A stretch of 64,000 nt of DNA from a bacterium (GTDB lineage Bacteria > Armatimonadota > Zipacnadia > Zipacnadales > UBA11051): the NCBI GenBank assembly GCA_021372615.1, contig JAJFUB010000074.1, forward strand, positions 1 to 64,000, given 5' to 3'. This document shows, in pieces, positions 41,371-50,745 of this stretch. Position numbers and translations under genes: made by a program. Positions within the stretch are counted from its first letter, which is position 1, and every line of letters begins with the position of its first letter. The notes under the pieces were generated by a model. The model saw only the letters and a program-made list of their open reading frames with translations. It made no database searches and was not told the DNA's origin.

Positions 41371-42598
41371 GCGCCTGTGGCAGATCGTCGTGGCCGCCGC
41401 GGTCGTTCTTGTGCTGGGCATCCTGGTGGGCCTGTACGCGACCGGGCGCCTGCCCGGCCGGCAGGCGGCAGTAACGCAGCCGGTGCCGCCGACCCCAGAG
41501 CGCACGACGACACGGCAGCCCCGGCCGCGACCGGCGGGCCTGTCCCTGCGCGGCCAGGTGGAGGCCGCCCAGACCCGGGAAGTCACGTCGCCGCGGGACG
41601 GCCGCGTCGTGGCCCTGGGGTGCAGCGAGAGACAGCCCGTAGCCCAGGGGCAGTTGCTCATGCAGGTGGACGTGCCGGCCCTGCGCCAGCAGCTTGCGGA
41701 CGCCAAGAAGCGCCAGGCGCATCTGCAGGCCCTGCTGGAGAAGGCCGATGACCCGGAGTTGAGGGACAAGCTGCAGGCGGCGGAGGCACACGCGTCCGAG
41801 GCGGTCGCGAAGCAGCAGCAGATGCAGGCGGAGCTAAGCGAGTTCGAGAGCCAGCACCCCGAGGTCGCGGCGGTGCTCAACACCTACCAGGCGGCGCAGG
41901 CCGAGGCAGCGAGCGCCGACCTCGCCTACCAGAACGCCCAGCGCGCGCTCGACGAGGCTCAGAAACAGATCGCGACCACGGGCAAGCGCTCGGCCCAGTA
42001 CGACCAGGTGATGAGCCGGTACCAGGCCGCCTACGCGCGCCAGCGGGCCGCCCAGAGCAGTCTGGAGCAGGCGCGTGGAGCGCGATGGCGGCTGCAGAGC
42101 GATGCGGTCAAGCTCAACGTCCTGCGCCAGCGTGTTGCGAGCGGCAAGAACCTGGTTCCCCAGGCCCAGGCGGCGCTGGAGAAGCTGCGCCGGCGGCCCG
42201 AGGTGGCCATGATCGCCAAAGGCAAGCAGCAGGCGGAGGAGGCTGCCGCGCAGGTGTCTCGTCTGGAGGCCGAGGTGGCGAAGCTGGCGCTCACCGCGCC
42301 AGCCAGTGGCCTGCTGCGGGAGGTCAGGGCTCGCCCCGGCCAGCAGGTGCGGGCGGGGCAGTGCGTGGCCGTCATCAGCGAGAGTGGCGGCGCCCGTCTC
42401 GTCTTCCAGGCCAGCCTGAAGGACGGTCAGCGTCTGGCAGTCGGCATGAAGGCGACTGTCAGCCTGCCTGACGGCAGCACCTTCGCCGGGACGCTCAGTC
42501 AACTCGCCCCGGAGAAGACACTGGTGCGCGTCTACGTCGTGCCGCTCAAGTACAGGGAACAGCCTGCCCCGGGGACGCCCCTGACCGTGAAGCTGTAG
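41363..42598 (+). CDS. HlyD/RND-type membrane-fusion adaptor
   Basis: GTG 41363 overlaps the NUDIX stop by 8 nt. The 411-residue protein has an N-terminal anchor helix (IVVAAAVVLVLGILVGLYATG), a split biotinyl-lipoyl-like domain (SPRDGRVVALGCSERQPVAQGQLLMQVD at ~75-102; ALTAPASGLLREVRARPGQQVRAGQ at ~312-335), a long coiled-coil hairpin (~105-300, Ala/Gln-rich) and a beta-barrel (LVFQASLKDGQRLAVGMKATVSL). This is the layout of periplasmic adaptors of ABC or RND exporters. No pump or TolC gene is next to it, so the partner is elsewhere or the protein is a stand-alone adaptor. Confidence 0.8.
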   Translation: MSKRLWQIVVAAAVVLVLGILVGLYATGRLPGRQAAVTQPVPPTPERTTTRQPRPRPAGLSLRGQVEAAQTREVTSPRDGRVVALGCSERQPVAQGQLLMQVDVPALRQQLADAKKRQAHLQALLEKADDPELRDKLQAAEAHASEAVAKQQQMQAELSEFESQHPEVAAVLNTYQAAQAEAASADLAYQNAQRALDEAQKQIATTGKRSAQYDQVMSRYQAAYARQRAAQSSLEQARGARWRLQSDAVKLNVLRQRVASGKNLVPQAQAALEKLRRRPEVAMIAKGKQQAEEAAAQVSRLEAEVAKLALTAPASGLLREVRARPGQQVRAGQCVAVISESGGARLVFQASLKDGQRLAVGMKATVSLPDGSTFAGTLSQLAPEKTLVRVYVVPLKYREQPAPGTPLTVKL

Positions 42599-42700
42599 GC
42601 CTCCCGCCCCCGGCCTGCGCGCAGGTCCCCCGCCGTGTCTTGTCCAACCTGACTCCGCCCGGCCGCATGGGCCACACGTGCGGCCGCGCGGAGGTGCCGG

Positions 42701-45700
42701 ATGCCCGCTCGCCGCCTCGTCTGCTGCCTGCTCCTGCTGATCCCCTCACTCCTGTGCGCCGCCCCGCATCTCTTCTGGGCCTCCAGCCCGGTGGCGCCGG
42801 GAGAGACCGTGCTGCTCGTCGGTGACGAGCTGGCCGCGGTCACGGTGTCTCTCTCCCGCCTGCCCGACAGTCCCAAGGACCCCAGGCAGGCCGTCGAGAT
42901 CACGGGCGCGGGCCTGATGCAGCCCACCAACGGCTCGGTCAAGTTCGTGGTTCCGGCGTCGTGGCGGCGGGGGCTGTACCGGTGCGAGGTGAAGAGCGCC
43001 ACCGGCGCGGCGACGACCCTCCTGAACCGGCCGGTCATCTGGTGGCTGCAGGGCGAGGGGCATGTGGAGCTGCCGCCGGGGGAGCGGCTGCACCTGTTCG
43101 GCAACTGCCTGGGCAACACCGAGCAGCGGCCGGTGACGGTCGAGCTGACCGGGCCGAAGACCGTGCGGCTGCAGGCGCCCGCGGGGGTGGAGATCGTGAC
43201 CACCCTCCCCTCGAGCCTGCCCGAGGGCTCGTACCAGGTGCGCCTGAGCAACGGCTACGGCGGCGCTGCGGCCTGGAGCGACCCCGTGCCGCTGACGGTC
43301 CGCCGCGAGCAGCCGTGGCCGACGCAGCGCTTTGACGTGACGGACTTCGGCGCGGATCCCCAGGGACAGGCGGACTGCAGTGCCGCCGTGGCCGCCGCCA
43401 TCGCCAAAGCGGCCGCGGGCAGCGGCGGGGTCGTGTTCTTCCCGCGCGGGCGCTATCAACTGACGCAGACGATCGAGCTGCCGCGCTTCGTGACGCTCCA
43501 GGGCGAGGGGCGCGAGTTGGTCAACCTCTACTGGCCGGACCTGAGGGATCCCCTCCCGGCGCAGATCAAGGGCACGAACTCCTTCGCCCTCCAAGACCTC
43601 ACGCTCTACTGCAGCAACTACAGCCGCTTCCTGGTGGGTGACGACCGGCAGCCCGAGGCGGGTCACGTTCGCCTGGAGCGCCTCACGATCCGCGCCGACC
43701 GCTACCGGGGCCACATGACCGCCGATGAGGTGGACCGCCGGATGCGCAGCGGCGGGGGCAACCAGTGCCCGCTGCTGTCGCTGGGCGGGCGCGATGTCGT
43801 CATCACCGATTGCGACCTGCAGTCCAGCGGCATGGTGTTCTGGCTGTCGCGGCTGCGCGGCGCATACGTCGCGCGCAACACGCTGCGCAACGGGCGCTGG
43901 GGCTGGTACTGTCTGTCCGGCAGCGATGGCGTGATCCTCGACGGCAACCGGTTCATCGGCGGCGACCTCATGGCCACCGGCGGGGGGCTGAACTGTCTGG
44001 ACGGCTCCTCGTATTCCCAGCACGTCTACTATGCTCACAACACGCTCACCGACATGTTCGGGTGGGACCGCGAGGCCATGACCTCGGACGCCGGTGGGGG
44101 CGCGTACTTCGGCAAGGTCGCCGCCTCCACGCCGACGGTGACGACCACGGCCGAGGACACGAAGGACGGTGCGCGCTGGGGCGGGGGCGGTGTCTACATC
44201 CTCGACGGCAAGGGCATGGGCCAGTACCGCCGCGTGGCGGCGATCAACGGCCGCGAGATCACCGTGGACCGCCCCTGGGACGTGCCGCCCGACGCGACCT
44301 CGATCCTCACCGTCTGCGCCTTCCAGGGCCGCTGCCTCTTCGTCGGCAATGACTTCACCGATGCCGGCGTGGCGCTGCAGTTCTATGGCAACGCCATCGA
44401 GCACCTCATGATCGGCAACGTGTCGCGGCGCACGGCCGGCTTCCACAACTTCGGCATGAACTACAGCAACGGCATCCAGCCCAGTTGGTACCTGCAGTGG
44501 CTCGACAACACCATCAGCGAGGGCAACACCTACTGGAGCGATCACGACAACTGGCGGCTGTCGGGCGAGGCGCACATCGGCGTCTACATCTTCCCCCCGG
44601 CCGCCAACTGGCAGACGCCGCTGACGCTGGGGACGATGGTGCGGCGCAACAAGCTGCAGAGCAACGCCCACATCATGCTGGGCTGCGAGTGGAACGGCCC
44701 CGGGGCGGACCGGCCGGGGCGACACGTGCGCGATGCCATCGTGGAGCACAACCAGATCGCCCGGTCCGAACTGGGCATCTACGCATACACGCCGGTCGAG
44801 GGCCTGGTCATCCGCGAGAACAGGTTCGACCGCGTCCGCCGGCCGCTGGACGGGCCGGGGCTGGCGGGGGCCTACGTGACGCCGGAGGAGCGGGCAGTGG
44901 GTCTGCGGGCGACGCTGCTGGCGATGGGGGCCGACCTGGGCCTGTGGCCGGCGGGCGCCAACTCAGCGACGCCCGAGCCACTGGCCGCGAAGCTGGAGGC
45001 GTTGGTGGCACGGGTGCGAGAGGGCGGGGTACAAGCCCCTGAGGCCGGCGGGGTACGAGCCCCCGCCCTGCAGTGGGAGGGTCTGCGGCTGATCCTGACG
45101 GAGGCGGGGCGCAAGTTCCCGCAGGGCCTGCCCATGGAGAAGGTCGCGCCCTACCTGGGCCTGCGCATGGTGATGCCCTGGTCGGCGCCGCTGCACAACC
45201 ACCTGCAGGGCCGGCCCGGCGGCGGGCCGTCGCGCCTGGACCTGACGGTCACCTCCAGTGGTGTCGTGGCCGAGCCGATGAGTGTCCGGGCGGAGGTCAC
45301 CGTGCCTGCGGGCTGGCAGGCCTCGCCGGGCCAGGAGGTGTCCCTGCCGCCGGGCGGCAAGGCGGACCTAAGCGTGCCGGTCGTTGTGCCCGAGAAGGCC
45401 TGGGCTGGGCATGAGCTGCCGGTGGCGCTGCTGGTGCAGGTCGGCGACACGAGCCTGCGCCTGAACCAGACGATCCGCGTGGGCAGTGGCTTCATCACGC
45501 AGTGGGCGGTGCTCGGCCCGTTCGCCAACAAGGCGGGCGAGCCGCTGGACCGGACGCTGCGCCCGCCGGACGACGGCGTGGACTTCGCCGCCGCCTACGA
45601 CGGCGTCGCGGGCAAGGTGTCCTGGACGCCGGTGACACAGTATGAGAACGGGTTCTGGATCAACTTCGCCAGGCTGTTCGGTCAGCCGCAGGGCGGGACG

Positions 45701-46582
45701 GCGTACATCGCCGCGTGCCTCAACGCGCCAAGGGCCATGCCGGCGCAGATTCGTCTGGGCTGCTCGGGCGGGGCGGTGGCGATGGCGAACGGGGAGGTGG
45801 TGTGGACGTGGGAGAAGTCGCAGGGGGCCGGACCGGGGCAGTTCGCATTCCCCATCCACCTCAAGGCCGGTGACAATGCGCTGGTGCTGAAGCTGTCGAG
45901 CGTGACCGAGCAGTGGACGGAGGTCTGCGAGATCGGCCCGGCGCCCGGCGGGGAGCCGCTCACGGGCGTGACGGTCGTTCCGGCCGGGGAACTCAAGGGA
46001 CGCCCGTGCTTCGCCCCACCACAGCGCTCCGGCTCCCCCACCGATCAGCCCCAACACACCGGCGGCGTGAACTGGAAGCTACGGTATGCCGACGACCTCA
46101 GCCGCCCGACCCTCGGCCCGCGCTGGCTGGTGGGGTCGGGCAACTGGAAGATCACCGAGGGGGTGTTGTACTCCAGCGGTACCGCGTTCCTGTGCTATGC
46201 CGAGAAGGTCCCGGCGCCGGTGCGCATCGAATATGACGCCCGCGCCGCCACGGCCGCGCTGGGCGACCTGTCGGCCTGCTGGCTGAAGGACCCGAAGGAC
46301 TACCAGAGCGGCCTGCTGTGCGGCTTCGGCGCCAACGGGAACACGGTGAACAAGGTCGTCCTCGGTGGCGAGCAGGTAGCGCAGTCGGCCGGGCCGCTGG
46401 TGAGGCCGAACACCTGGCACCACGTCATCGTCCAGATCCTGCCGTCGGGCAAGGTGCAGTTGATCGTGGACGATCAGCTATCGCTGGAGCAGCAGATCAG
46501 TCCCGGCGAGGCCAAGTTCCCGGGCCTCTGGAGTTGGGGGGCGGAGGGGTCGTTCCGGAGTATCAGAATCTGGGCCCCGTAG
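42701..46582 (+). CDS. Giant secreted parallel beta-helix protein, paralog 3
   Basis: The 1293-residue protein (GGAGG 6-7 nt upstream; GC-rich 8-bp hairpin 42660-42686 in the leader) has a signal peptide (LLLIPSLLCAAP), a TIG-like region, the pectate-lyase-3 opening FDVTDFGADPQGQADCS (~210), a beta-helix to ~700, a linker with an in-frame hairpin insertion, a NEW3-like sandwich, an NPCBM-like part (VLGPFANKAGEPLDR) and a C-terminal concanavalin-like module (WHHVIVQILPSGKVQLIVDD). It has the same layout as paralog 1 at 9754 and keeps GWDREAMTSDAGGG (conserved block), GRWGWYCLSGSDG and NSFALQDLTLY. It heads a plus-strand run of carbohydrate genes. Likely polysaccharide-active; substrate unknown. 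Confidence 0.8.
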   Translation: MPARRLVCCLLLLIPSLLCAAPHLFWASSPVAPGETVLLVGDELAAVTVSLSRLPDSPKDPRQAVEITGAGLMQPTNGSVKFVVPASWRRGLYRCEVKSATGAATTLLNRPVIWWLQGEGHVELPPGERLHLFGNCLGNTEQRPVTVELTGPKTVRLQAPAGVEIVTTLPSSLPEGSYQVRLSNGYGGAAAWSDPVPLTVRREQPWPTQRFDVTDFGADPQGQADCSAAVAAAIAKAAAGSGGVVFFPRGRYQLTQTIELPRFVTLQGEGRELVNLYWPDLRDPLPAQIKGTNSFALQDLTLYCSNYSRFLVGDDRQPEAGHVRLERLTIRADRYRGHMTADEVDRRMRSGGGNQCPLLSLGGRDVVITDCDLQSSGMVFWLSRLRGAYVARNTLRNGRWGWYCLSGSDGVILDGNRFIGGDLMATGGGLNCLDGSSYSQHVYYAHNTLTDMFGWDREAMTSDAGGGAYFGKVAASTPTVTTTAEDTKDGARWGGGGVYILDGKGMGQYRRVAAINGREITVDRPWDVPPDATSILTVCAFQGRCLFVGNDFTDAGVALQFYGNAIEHLMIGNVSRRTAGFHNFGMNYSNGIQPSWYLQWLDNTISEGNTYWSDHDNWRLSGEAHIGVYIFPPAANWQTPLTLGTMVRRNKLQSNAHIMLGCEWNGPGADRPGRHVRDAIVEHNQIARSELGIYAYTPVEGLVIRENRFDRVRRPLDGPGLAGAYVTPEERAVGLRATLLAMGADLGLWPAGANSATPEPLAAKLEALVARVREGGVQAPEAGGVRAPALQWEGLRLILTEAGRKFPQGLPMEKVAPYLGLRMVMPWSAPLHNHLQGRPGGGPSRLDLTVTSSGVVAEPMSVRAEVTVPAGWQASPGQEVSLPPGGKADLSVPVVVPEKAWAGHELPVALLVQVGDTSLRLNQTIRVGSGFITQWAVLGPFANKAGEPLDRTLRPPDDGVDFAAAYDGVAGKVSWTPVTQYENGFWINFARLFGQPQGGTAYIAACLNAPRAMPAQIRLGCSGGAVAMANGEVVWTWEKSQGAGPGQFAFPIHLKAGDNALVLKLSSVTEQWTEVCEIGPAPGGEPLTGVTVVPAGELKGRPCFAPPQRSGSPTDQPQHTGGVNWKLRYADDLSRPTLGPRWLVGSGNWKITEGVLYSSGTAFLCYAEKVPAPVRIEYDARAATAALGDLSACWLKDPKDYQSGLLCGFGANGNTVNKVVLGGEQVAQSAGPLVRPNTWHHVIVQILPSGKVQLIVDDQLSLEQQISPGEAKFPGLWSWGAEGSFRSIRIWAP
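45022..45067 (+). repeat. In-frame duplicated hairpin unit inside beta-helix paralog 3
   Basis: Two near-identical units (GGCGGGGTAC, one base changed, then AGCCCC), 45023-45040 and 45047-45067, each a palindrome, are placed in the linker between helix and sandwich domains; they encode EGGVQAPEAGGVRAPA. Paralog 1 lacks a counterpart, so this looks like a REP-type element fixed in coding sequence. Confidence 0.6.
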
Positions 46583-46609
46583 AGGGACCCACCTGGAGGG
46601 CACTTCATC

Positions 46610-48586
46610 GTGCAACTCAACTTCCGCCAAGTCCATCTCGACTTCCACACCAGCGAGGCCATTGCTGGCATTGGTGCTGACTTTGACGCCAACGAGTTCG
46701 CCGATACGCTGGCCGCCGCGAGTGTGAACTCCATCACGTGCTTCTCCCGCTGCCACCACGGGTGGATCTATCACGATACGGCGCAGTTCCCCGAGCGGCG
46801 GCATCCGCATCTGACCTGCAATCTCCTGGCCCGACAGATCGAGGCCTGCCATGCGCGGGGCATTCGTGTGCCCATCTACATTACCGTGCGCTGGGACCAC
46901 TTCACCGCCCGGCAACACCCCGAGTGGCTCGTCGTGGATGAGAACGGGACGTTCGTGGGCACCAAGCCCTATGACGCGGGCTTCTACCGGCAACTGTGCC
47001 TCAACAGCCCCTACGTGGACTTCCTGGAGCAGCAGACGCTCGAGGTGTGCCGCACGCTGCCGACCGACGGCCTCTTCTTCGACATCGTCTTCCCTACCGC
47101 GTGTAGCTGCGAGCACTGCAAGCGTGACATGATCGCCGCGGGGCTGGACCCGTCCGACGCGGCGGCCCGCAAGAAGTTCGCCGACCGGGTGCTGCTGAAG
47201 TTCGAGGAGCGGATGACGGCGGCCGTGCACAGCGTCCAGCCGGAGGCGACCATCTTCTACAACGGCGGCCACGTCGGTCCGTACCACCGGGGCATCCTGC
47301 ACAGCTACACGCACCTGGAGCTGGAGTCGCTGCCCAGCGGCGGCTGGGGCTACATGCACTTCCCCGTCGCCCAGCGCTTCGCGCGGACCCTCGGTGTGCC
47401 CACGCTGGGCATGACCGGCAAGTTCCACACCTCGTGGGGCGACTTCTCCTCCTACAAGAACCAGCCGGCGCTGGAGTTCGAGTGCTTCAACATGGTCGCC
47501 ATGGGCGCGCAGTGCTCCGTGGGCGACCAGCTCCACCCCTCCGGCAAGATAGACGCCGAGACCTACAAGCTCACCGGCAGCGTGTACAGCCAGATCGAGG
47601 CGATCGAGCCGTGGTGCCGGGGGGCCGAGCCGGTGGCGGAGATCGGCGTGTTCACCCCCGAGGAGTTCCTCGGCGGCGGGCACGGCGCCATGCGCCCGGC
47701 GATCATCGGCGCCACGCGTATCCTGCAGGAGCTGCGGCAGCAGTTCGACATCATTGACAGCCAATCGGACCTGAGCCGCTACAAGCTGCTCATCCTGCCC
47801 GACGAGATCCCGACCGACGACAGGCTGGCCGAGAAGCTCCAGCAGTTCGTGCAGGCGGGCGGAGCGCTGATCGCGTCGTACCAGTCGGGCCTGAACCCCG
47901 AGGGACAGGGCTTCAATCTGGCGGCGCTCGGCGTGGACGACCTGGGCGAGGCGCCGTACTCGCCCGACTTCATTCTGGCCGGCAAGCTGGGCGGGGCGCG
48001 ACCGGACACCGGGCAGGTCATGTATAGCCAGGGGCGGCAGGTAGCGCCGCGCGCGGGCACCGAGGTGCTGTCCGGGATGATCCAGCCGTACTTCAACCGG
48101 ACCTGGGAGCACTTCTGCTCGCATCGGCACACGCCCGCCGACAAGCCGGCGACCTACCCGGGGGGGACACGCTGCGGCAACTGCATCTACCTCATGCACC
48201 CGCTCTTCGGCCTGTACGAGGCGAAGGCGCCGCTGTGGTGCAAGGAACTGGTGCGCGGGGCGCTGGACCTGCTGCTGCCCGAGCCGGTGCTGCGGGTAGA
48301 GGGGCCGTCCACGCTGCAGGCGTCGCTGAACGTGCAGCCCGAGCAGGGCCGGCAGATCATCCACCTGCTGCACTATATCCCCGAGCGGCGCGGCCGCGAG
48401 TTCGACATCATCGAGGATGTCATCCCGCTGTACAACGTAGGGGTGTCGGTGCGCGTGGGCGCGCGTGTCGCCACGCGCGTCACCCTCGAGCCGCAAGGGG
48501 ACGAGCTGCCGTTCGAGCAGCGGGGCGGCCGTGTGGAGTTCGTGGTGCCGGAGCTGAACGGGCACCAGATCGTCGTTGTGCAGTGA
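46610..48586 (+). CDS. TIM-barrel glycosidase-like protein with beta-galactosidase trimerisation-like domain
   Basis: The 658-residue protein (GTG 46610, GGAGG ~10 nt upstream) begins with a barrel of the hypothetical glycosyl hydrolase 6 type: VHLDFHTSE, DANEFADTLAAASVNSITCFSRCHHGWIY, GIRVPIYITVRWDHF, DGLFFDIVF and the Cys cluster ACSCEHC. A flavodoxin-like domain follows (~365-480: ILPDEIPTDDRLAEKLQQFVQAGGALIASY), as in the trimerisation domain of GH42 beta-galactosidases, then a C-terminal sandwich. No signal peptide. It may hydrolyse oligosaccharides released by the beta-helix proteins. Catalytic residues are not certain. Confidence 0.65.
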   Translation: MQLNFRQVHLDFHTSEAIAGIGADFDANEFADTLAAASVNSITCFSRCHHGWIYHDTAQFPERRHPHLTCNLLARQIEACHARGIRVPIYITVRWDHFTARQHPEWLVVDENGTFVGTKPYDAGFYRQLCLNSPYVDFLEQQTLEVCRTLPTDGLFFDIVFPTACSCEHCKRDMIAAGLDPSDAAARKKFADRVLLKFEERMTAAVHSVQPEATIFYNGGHVGPYHRGILHSYTHLELESLPSGGWGYMHFPVAQRFARTLGVPTLGMTGKFHTSWGDFSSYKNQPALEFECFNMVAMGAQCSVGDQLHPSGKIDAETYKLTGSVYSQIEAIEPWCRGAEPVAEIGVFTPEEFLGGGHGAMRPAIIGATRILQELRQQFDIIDSQSDLSRYKLLILPDEIPTDDRLAEKLQQFVQAGGALIASYQSGLNPEGQGFNLAALGVDDLGEAPYSPDFILAGKLGGARPDTGQVMYSQGRQVAPRAGTEVLSGMIQPYFNRTWEHFCSHRHTPADKPATYPGGTRCGNCIYLMHPLFGLYEAKAPLWCKELVRGALDLLLPEPVLRVEGPSTLQASLNVQPEQGRQIIHLLHYIPERRGREFDIIEDVIPLYNVGVSVRVGARVATRVTLEPQGDELPFEQRGGRVEFVVPELNGHQIVVVQ

Positions 48587-48609
48587 CAACACAACCGGGA
48601 GTTGGTGTC

Positions 48610-50724
48610 ATGCGCATGTTCATCCTGGTCTGTCTGGCCCTGTTGTGCCTGGCCGGCGGAGTGCTGGCGCAGGCCGCGCCCGATGCCTTCGTGGCCAAGC
48701 GCCATGAACTCGCCCACCGTCAGCGCCGCATCATCCTCAACGACGACGGCAATGTGGTCATCTACTACCCCAAGAGCCTGCCGCTGACGGCCGAGAACGT
48801 GCTGGTCCAGCGCACCTCGCCGCTGCTGGGGTCGCAGGTGGACAGCCTGTTCTACTGCCCGATCAGCTCGGGCTTCAGCTACTTCACCCACAACACGAAG
48901 GTGGGGGCGGTGCTGGAGCACCCGATCGCTGACAAGAGCGGCGACTATGTACCGAGCACCCGCAACATCACCCGCGATCTCATCAACCAGGGCACCGATG
49001 CGCTCAAGATGATCGTGGACTTCGCGCGGGCGAACCGCATCGAGGTCTTCTTCTCGATGCGCATGAACGACACGCACGATGCCGCGCACTCACCCGACAA
49101 CCCGTACCCGCTGTTCCCGCCGCTCAAGGAGCAACACCCCGACTGGCTCATCGGCTCTCGGGACAAGCGATCGCCCTATGCCCCGTGGAGTTCGGTGGAC
49201 TATACCCGCCCCGAGATCCGCGACCTGGCCTTCAGGTTCTGCCAGGAGGTCTGCCAGAACTACGACGTGGACGGGGTGGAGCTGGACTTCTTCCGCCACA
49301 TGGCCTACTTCAAGTCGGTCGGCTGGGGCGGTACGGCCAGTCAGGCCGAGCTGGACATGATGACCGACCTGGTGCGCCGCCTCCGCGCCATGGCTGACGA
49401 AGAGGGCCGCAAGCGCGGGCGGCCGATCCTCATTGCCATGCGTGTGCCGGACTCGGTCGAGTACAGCAAGGGCGTGGGGCTGGACCTCGAGCGCTGGCTG
49501 TCGGAGGGGCTGGTGGACCTGCTGGTGGGGAGCGGCTACTTCCAGCTCAACCCCTGGGAGACGCTGGTGGCGCTGGGACACAAGTACAACGTGCCGGTCT
49601 ACCCGTCGCTGGATGAGAGCCGGGTGCGCAGTGATGGGCCGCCGTACAAGCGCAACGCGTCCGAGGCCTACCGGGCCCGGGCGGCGCGCGTGTGGCAGAG
49701 CGGCGCGGACGGCGTCTACCTGTTCAACTTCTTCAGCCCCAAGGCGCCGATGCTGCGGGAGATTGGCGATCCGGCGACCCTGGCCGGTCTGGACAAGACG
49801 TACTTCGTGACGGTGCGCAACTACTCGCCGGACATGTACCTCAAGGGCGGCACGGCCTGCCGGACGCTGCCGCTGCTGTCGCCCGACAACCCCATGGCGC
49901 TGGCGCCGGGCAAGCCCCTGACGGTGCCGATCTACCTGGGCGAGCAGCCGGCCAGGGCGGGGGCGGCCCAGCCGCAGGTGAAGCTGTGCCTGCTGGCCTC
50001 GGGCCCGCAGGCGCCGCAGGCGGCACTCAACGGGACGGCGCTGCCGGCGGGGCAGGCCGCGGGCAAGTGGTGGGAGTACGCCGTCCCACCGCAGGCGGTC
50101 AAGCCAGGGGAGAACCGGGTGGCGGTCAGCCTGGCCCCGCAGGCTGCCGGGACCGACCAGCCGTGGGAAGTGAGCTGGACGGGCGACAAGAAGCCGGCCC
50201 AACCCTGGAGCAGCGACCGCCCCAGCGCAGACGTCACCGCCGAGATCAAGGACGGCGCCCTGCTCATCGCCGACCGGGGCATCGCGGGCGGCAACTACCT
50301 GTACTACTACTACTCGTGGAATGCCAGCCCGGAGCGCGAGGCGATGGCGGAGGTCGAGGTGAAGGCCATCTCGGGCCTGAGCAACATCATCGTCTCCAAC
50401 GGCGTGGCCTGCGACCGCGTGGGGATCTTTCCCGACCACATCGCGATGTACTCCACCCACGCCCGCTACGACATGAACACGACCGACGACTTCCACACCT
50501 ATCGCCTGGAGCTGAAGGGCCAGGACCTGAAGGTGCTTGTGGACGGCAAGGTGGCGCTGGACTCGACAGGCAAGTTCACCGACCCCTCGCCCGCGGGGCG
50601 CAACGCGCTGCAGATCGGCGCAGCCACGAGCAGCGAGCTCGGCGAGGCCCTGTGGCGGGCCGTACGTCTGCGGACCGGGGCCATGACCCTCTTCGATCTG
50701 GTGATGAGGTTCGACTATCCGTGA
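48610..50724 (+). CDS. Exported TIM-barrel glycosidase-like protein
   Basis: ATG 48610 (GGGAG 8 nt upstream) gives 704 residues with a signal peptide (ILVCLALLCLAGGVLAQAA). The N-terminal ~420 residues form a GH10-like/GHL10-type barrel: IEVFFSMRMNDTHDA, WSSVDYTRPEIRDLAF, CQNYDVDGVELDFFRHM (candidate acidic residues Asp and Glu at the strand end), GRPILIAMRVPDSVEYSKGVGLDLERW. The C-terminal part is a sandwich with a DFHTYRLELKGQDLKVLVDGKV strand pair, laminin-G-like. Reaction unknown; the periplasmic place and the neighbours indicate polysaccharide breakdown. Confidence 0.6.
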   Translation: MRMFILVCLALLCLAGGVLAQAAPDAFVAKRHELAHRQRRIILNDDGNVVIYYPKSLPLTAENVLVQRTSPLLGSQVDSLFYCPISSGFSYFTHNTKVGAVLEHPIADKSGDYVPSTRNITRDLINQGTDALKMIVDFARANRIEVFFSMRMNDTHDAAHSPDNPYPLFPPLKEQHPDWLIGSRDKRSPYAPWSSVDYTRPEIRDLAFRFCQEVCQNYDVDGVELDFFRHMAYFKSVGWGGTASQAELDMMTDLVRRLRAMADEEGRKRGRPILIAMRVPDSVEYSKGVGLDLERWLSEGLVDLLVGSGYFQLNPWETLVALGHKYNVPVYPSLDESRVRSDGPPYKRNASEAYRARAARVWQSGADGVYLFNFFSPKAPMLREIGDPATLAGLDKTYFVTVRNYSPDMYLKGGTACRTLPLLSPDNPMALAPGKPLTVPIYLGEQPARAGAAQPQVKLCLLASGPQAPQAALNGTALPAGQAAGKWWEYAVPPQAVKPGENRVAVSLAPQAAGTDQPWEVSWTGDKKPAQPWSSDRPSADVTAEIKDGALLIADRGIAGGNYLYYYYSWNASPEREAMAEVEVKAISGLSNIIVSNGVACDRVGIFPDHIAMYSTHARYDMNTTDDFHTYRLELKGQDLKVLVDGKVALDSTGKFTDPSPAGRNALQIGAATSSELGEALWRAVRLRTGAMTLFDLVMRFDYP

Positions 50725-50745
50725 GCAATTGCTTGGAGGCGCAAG

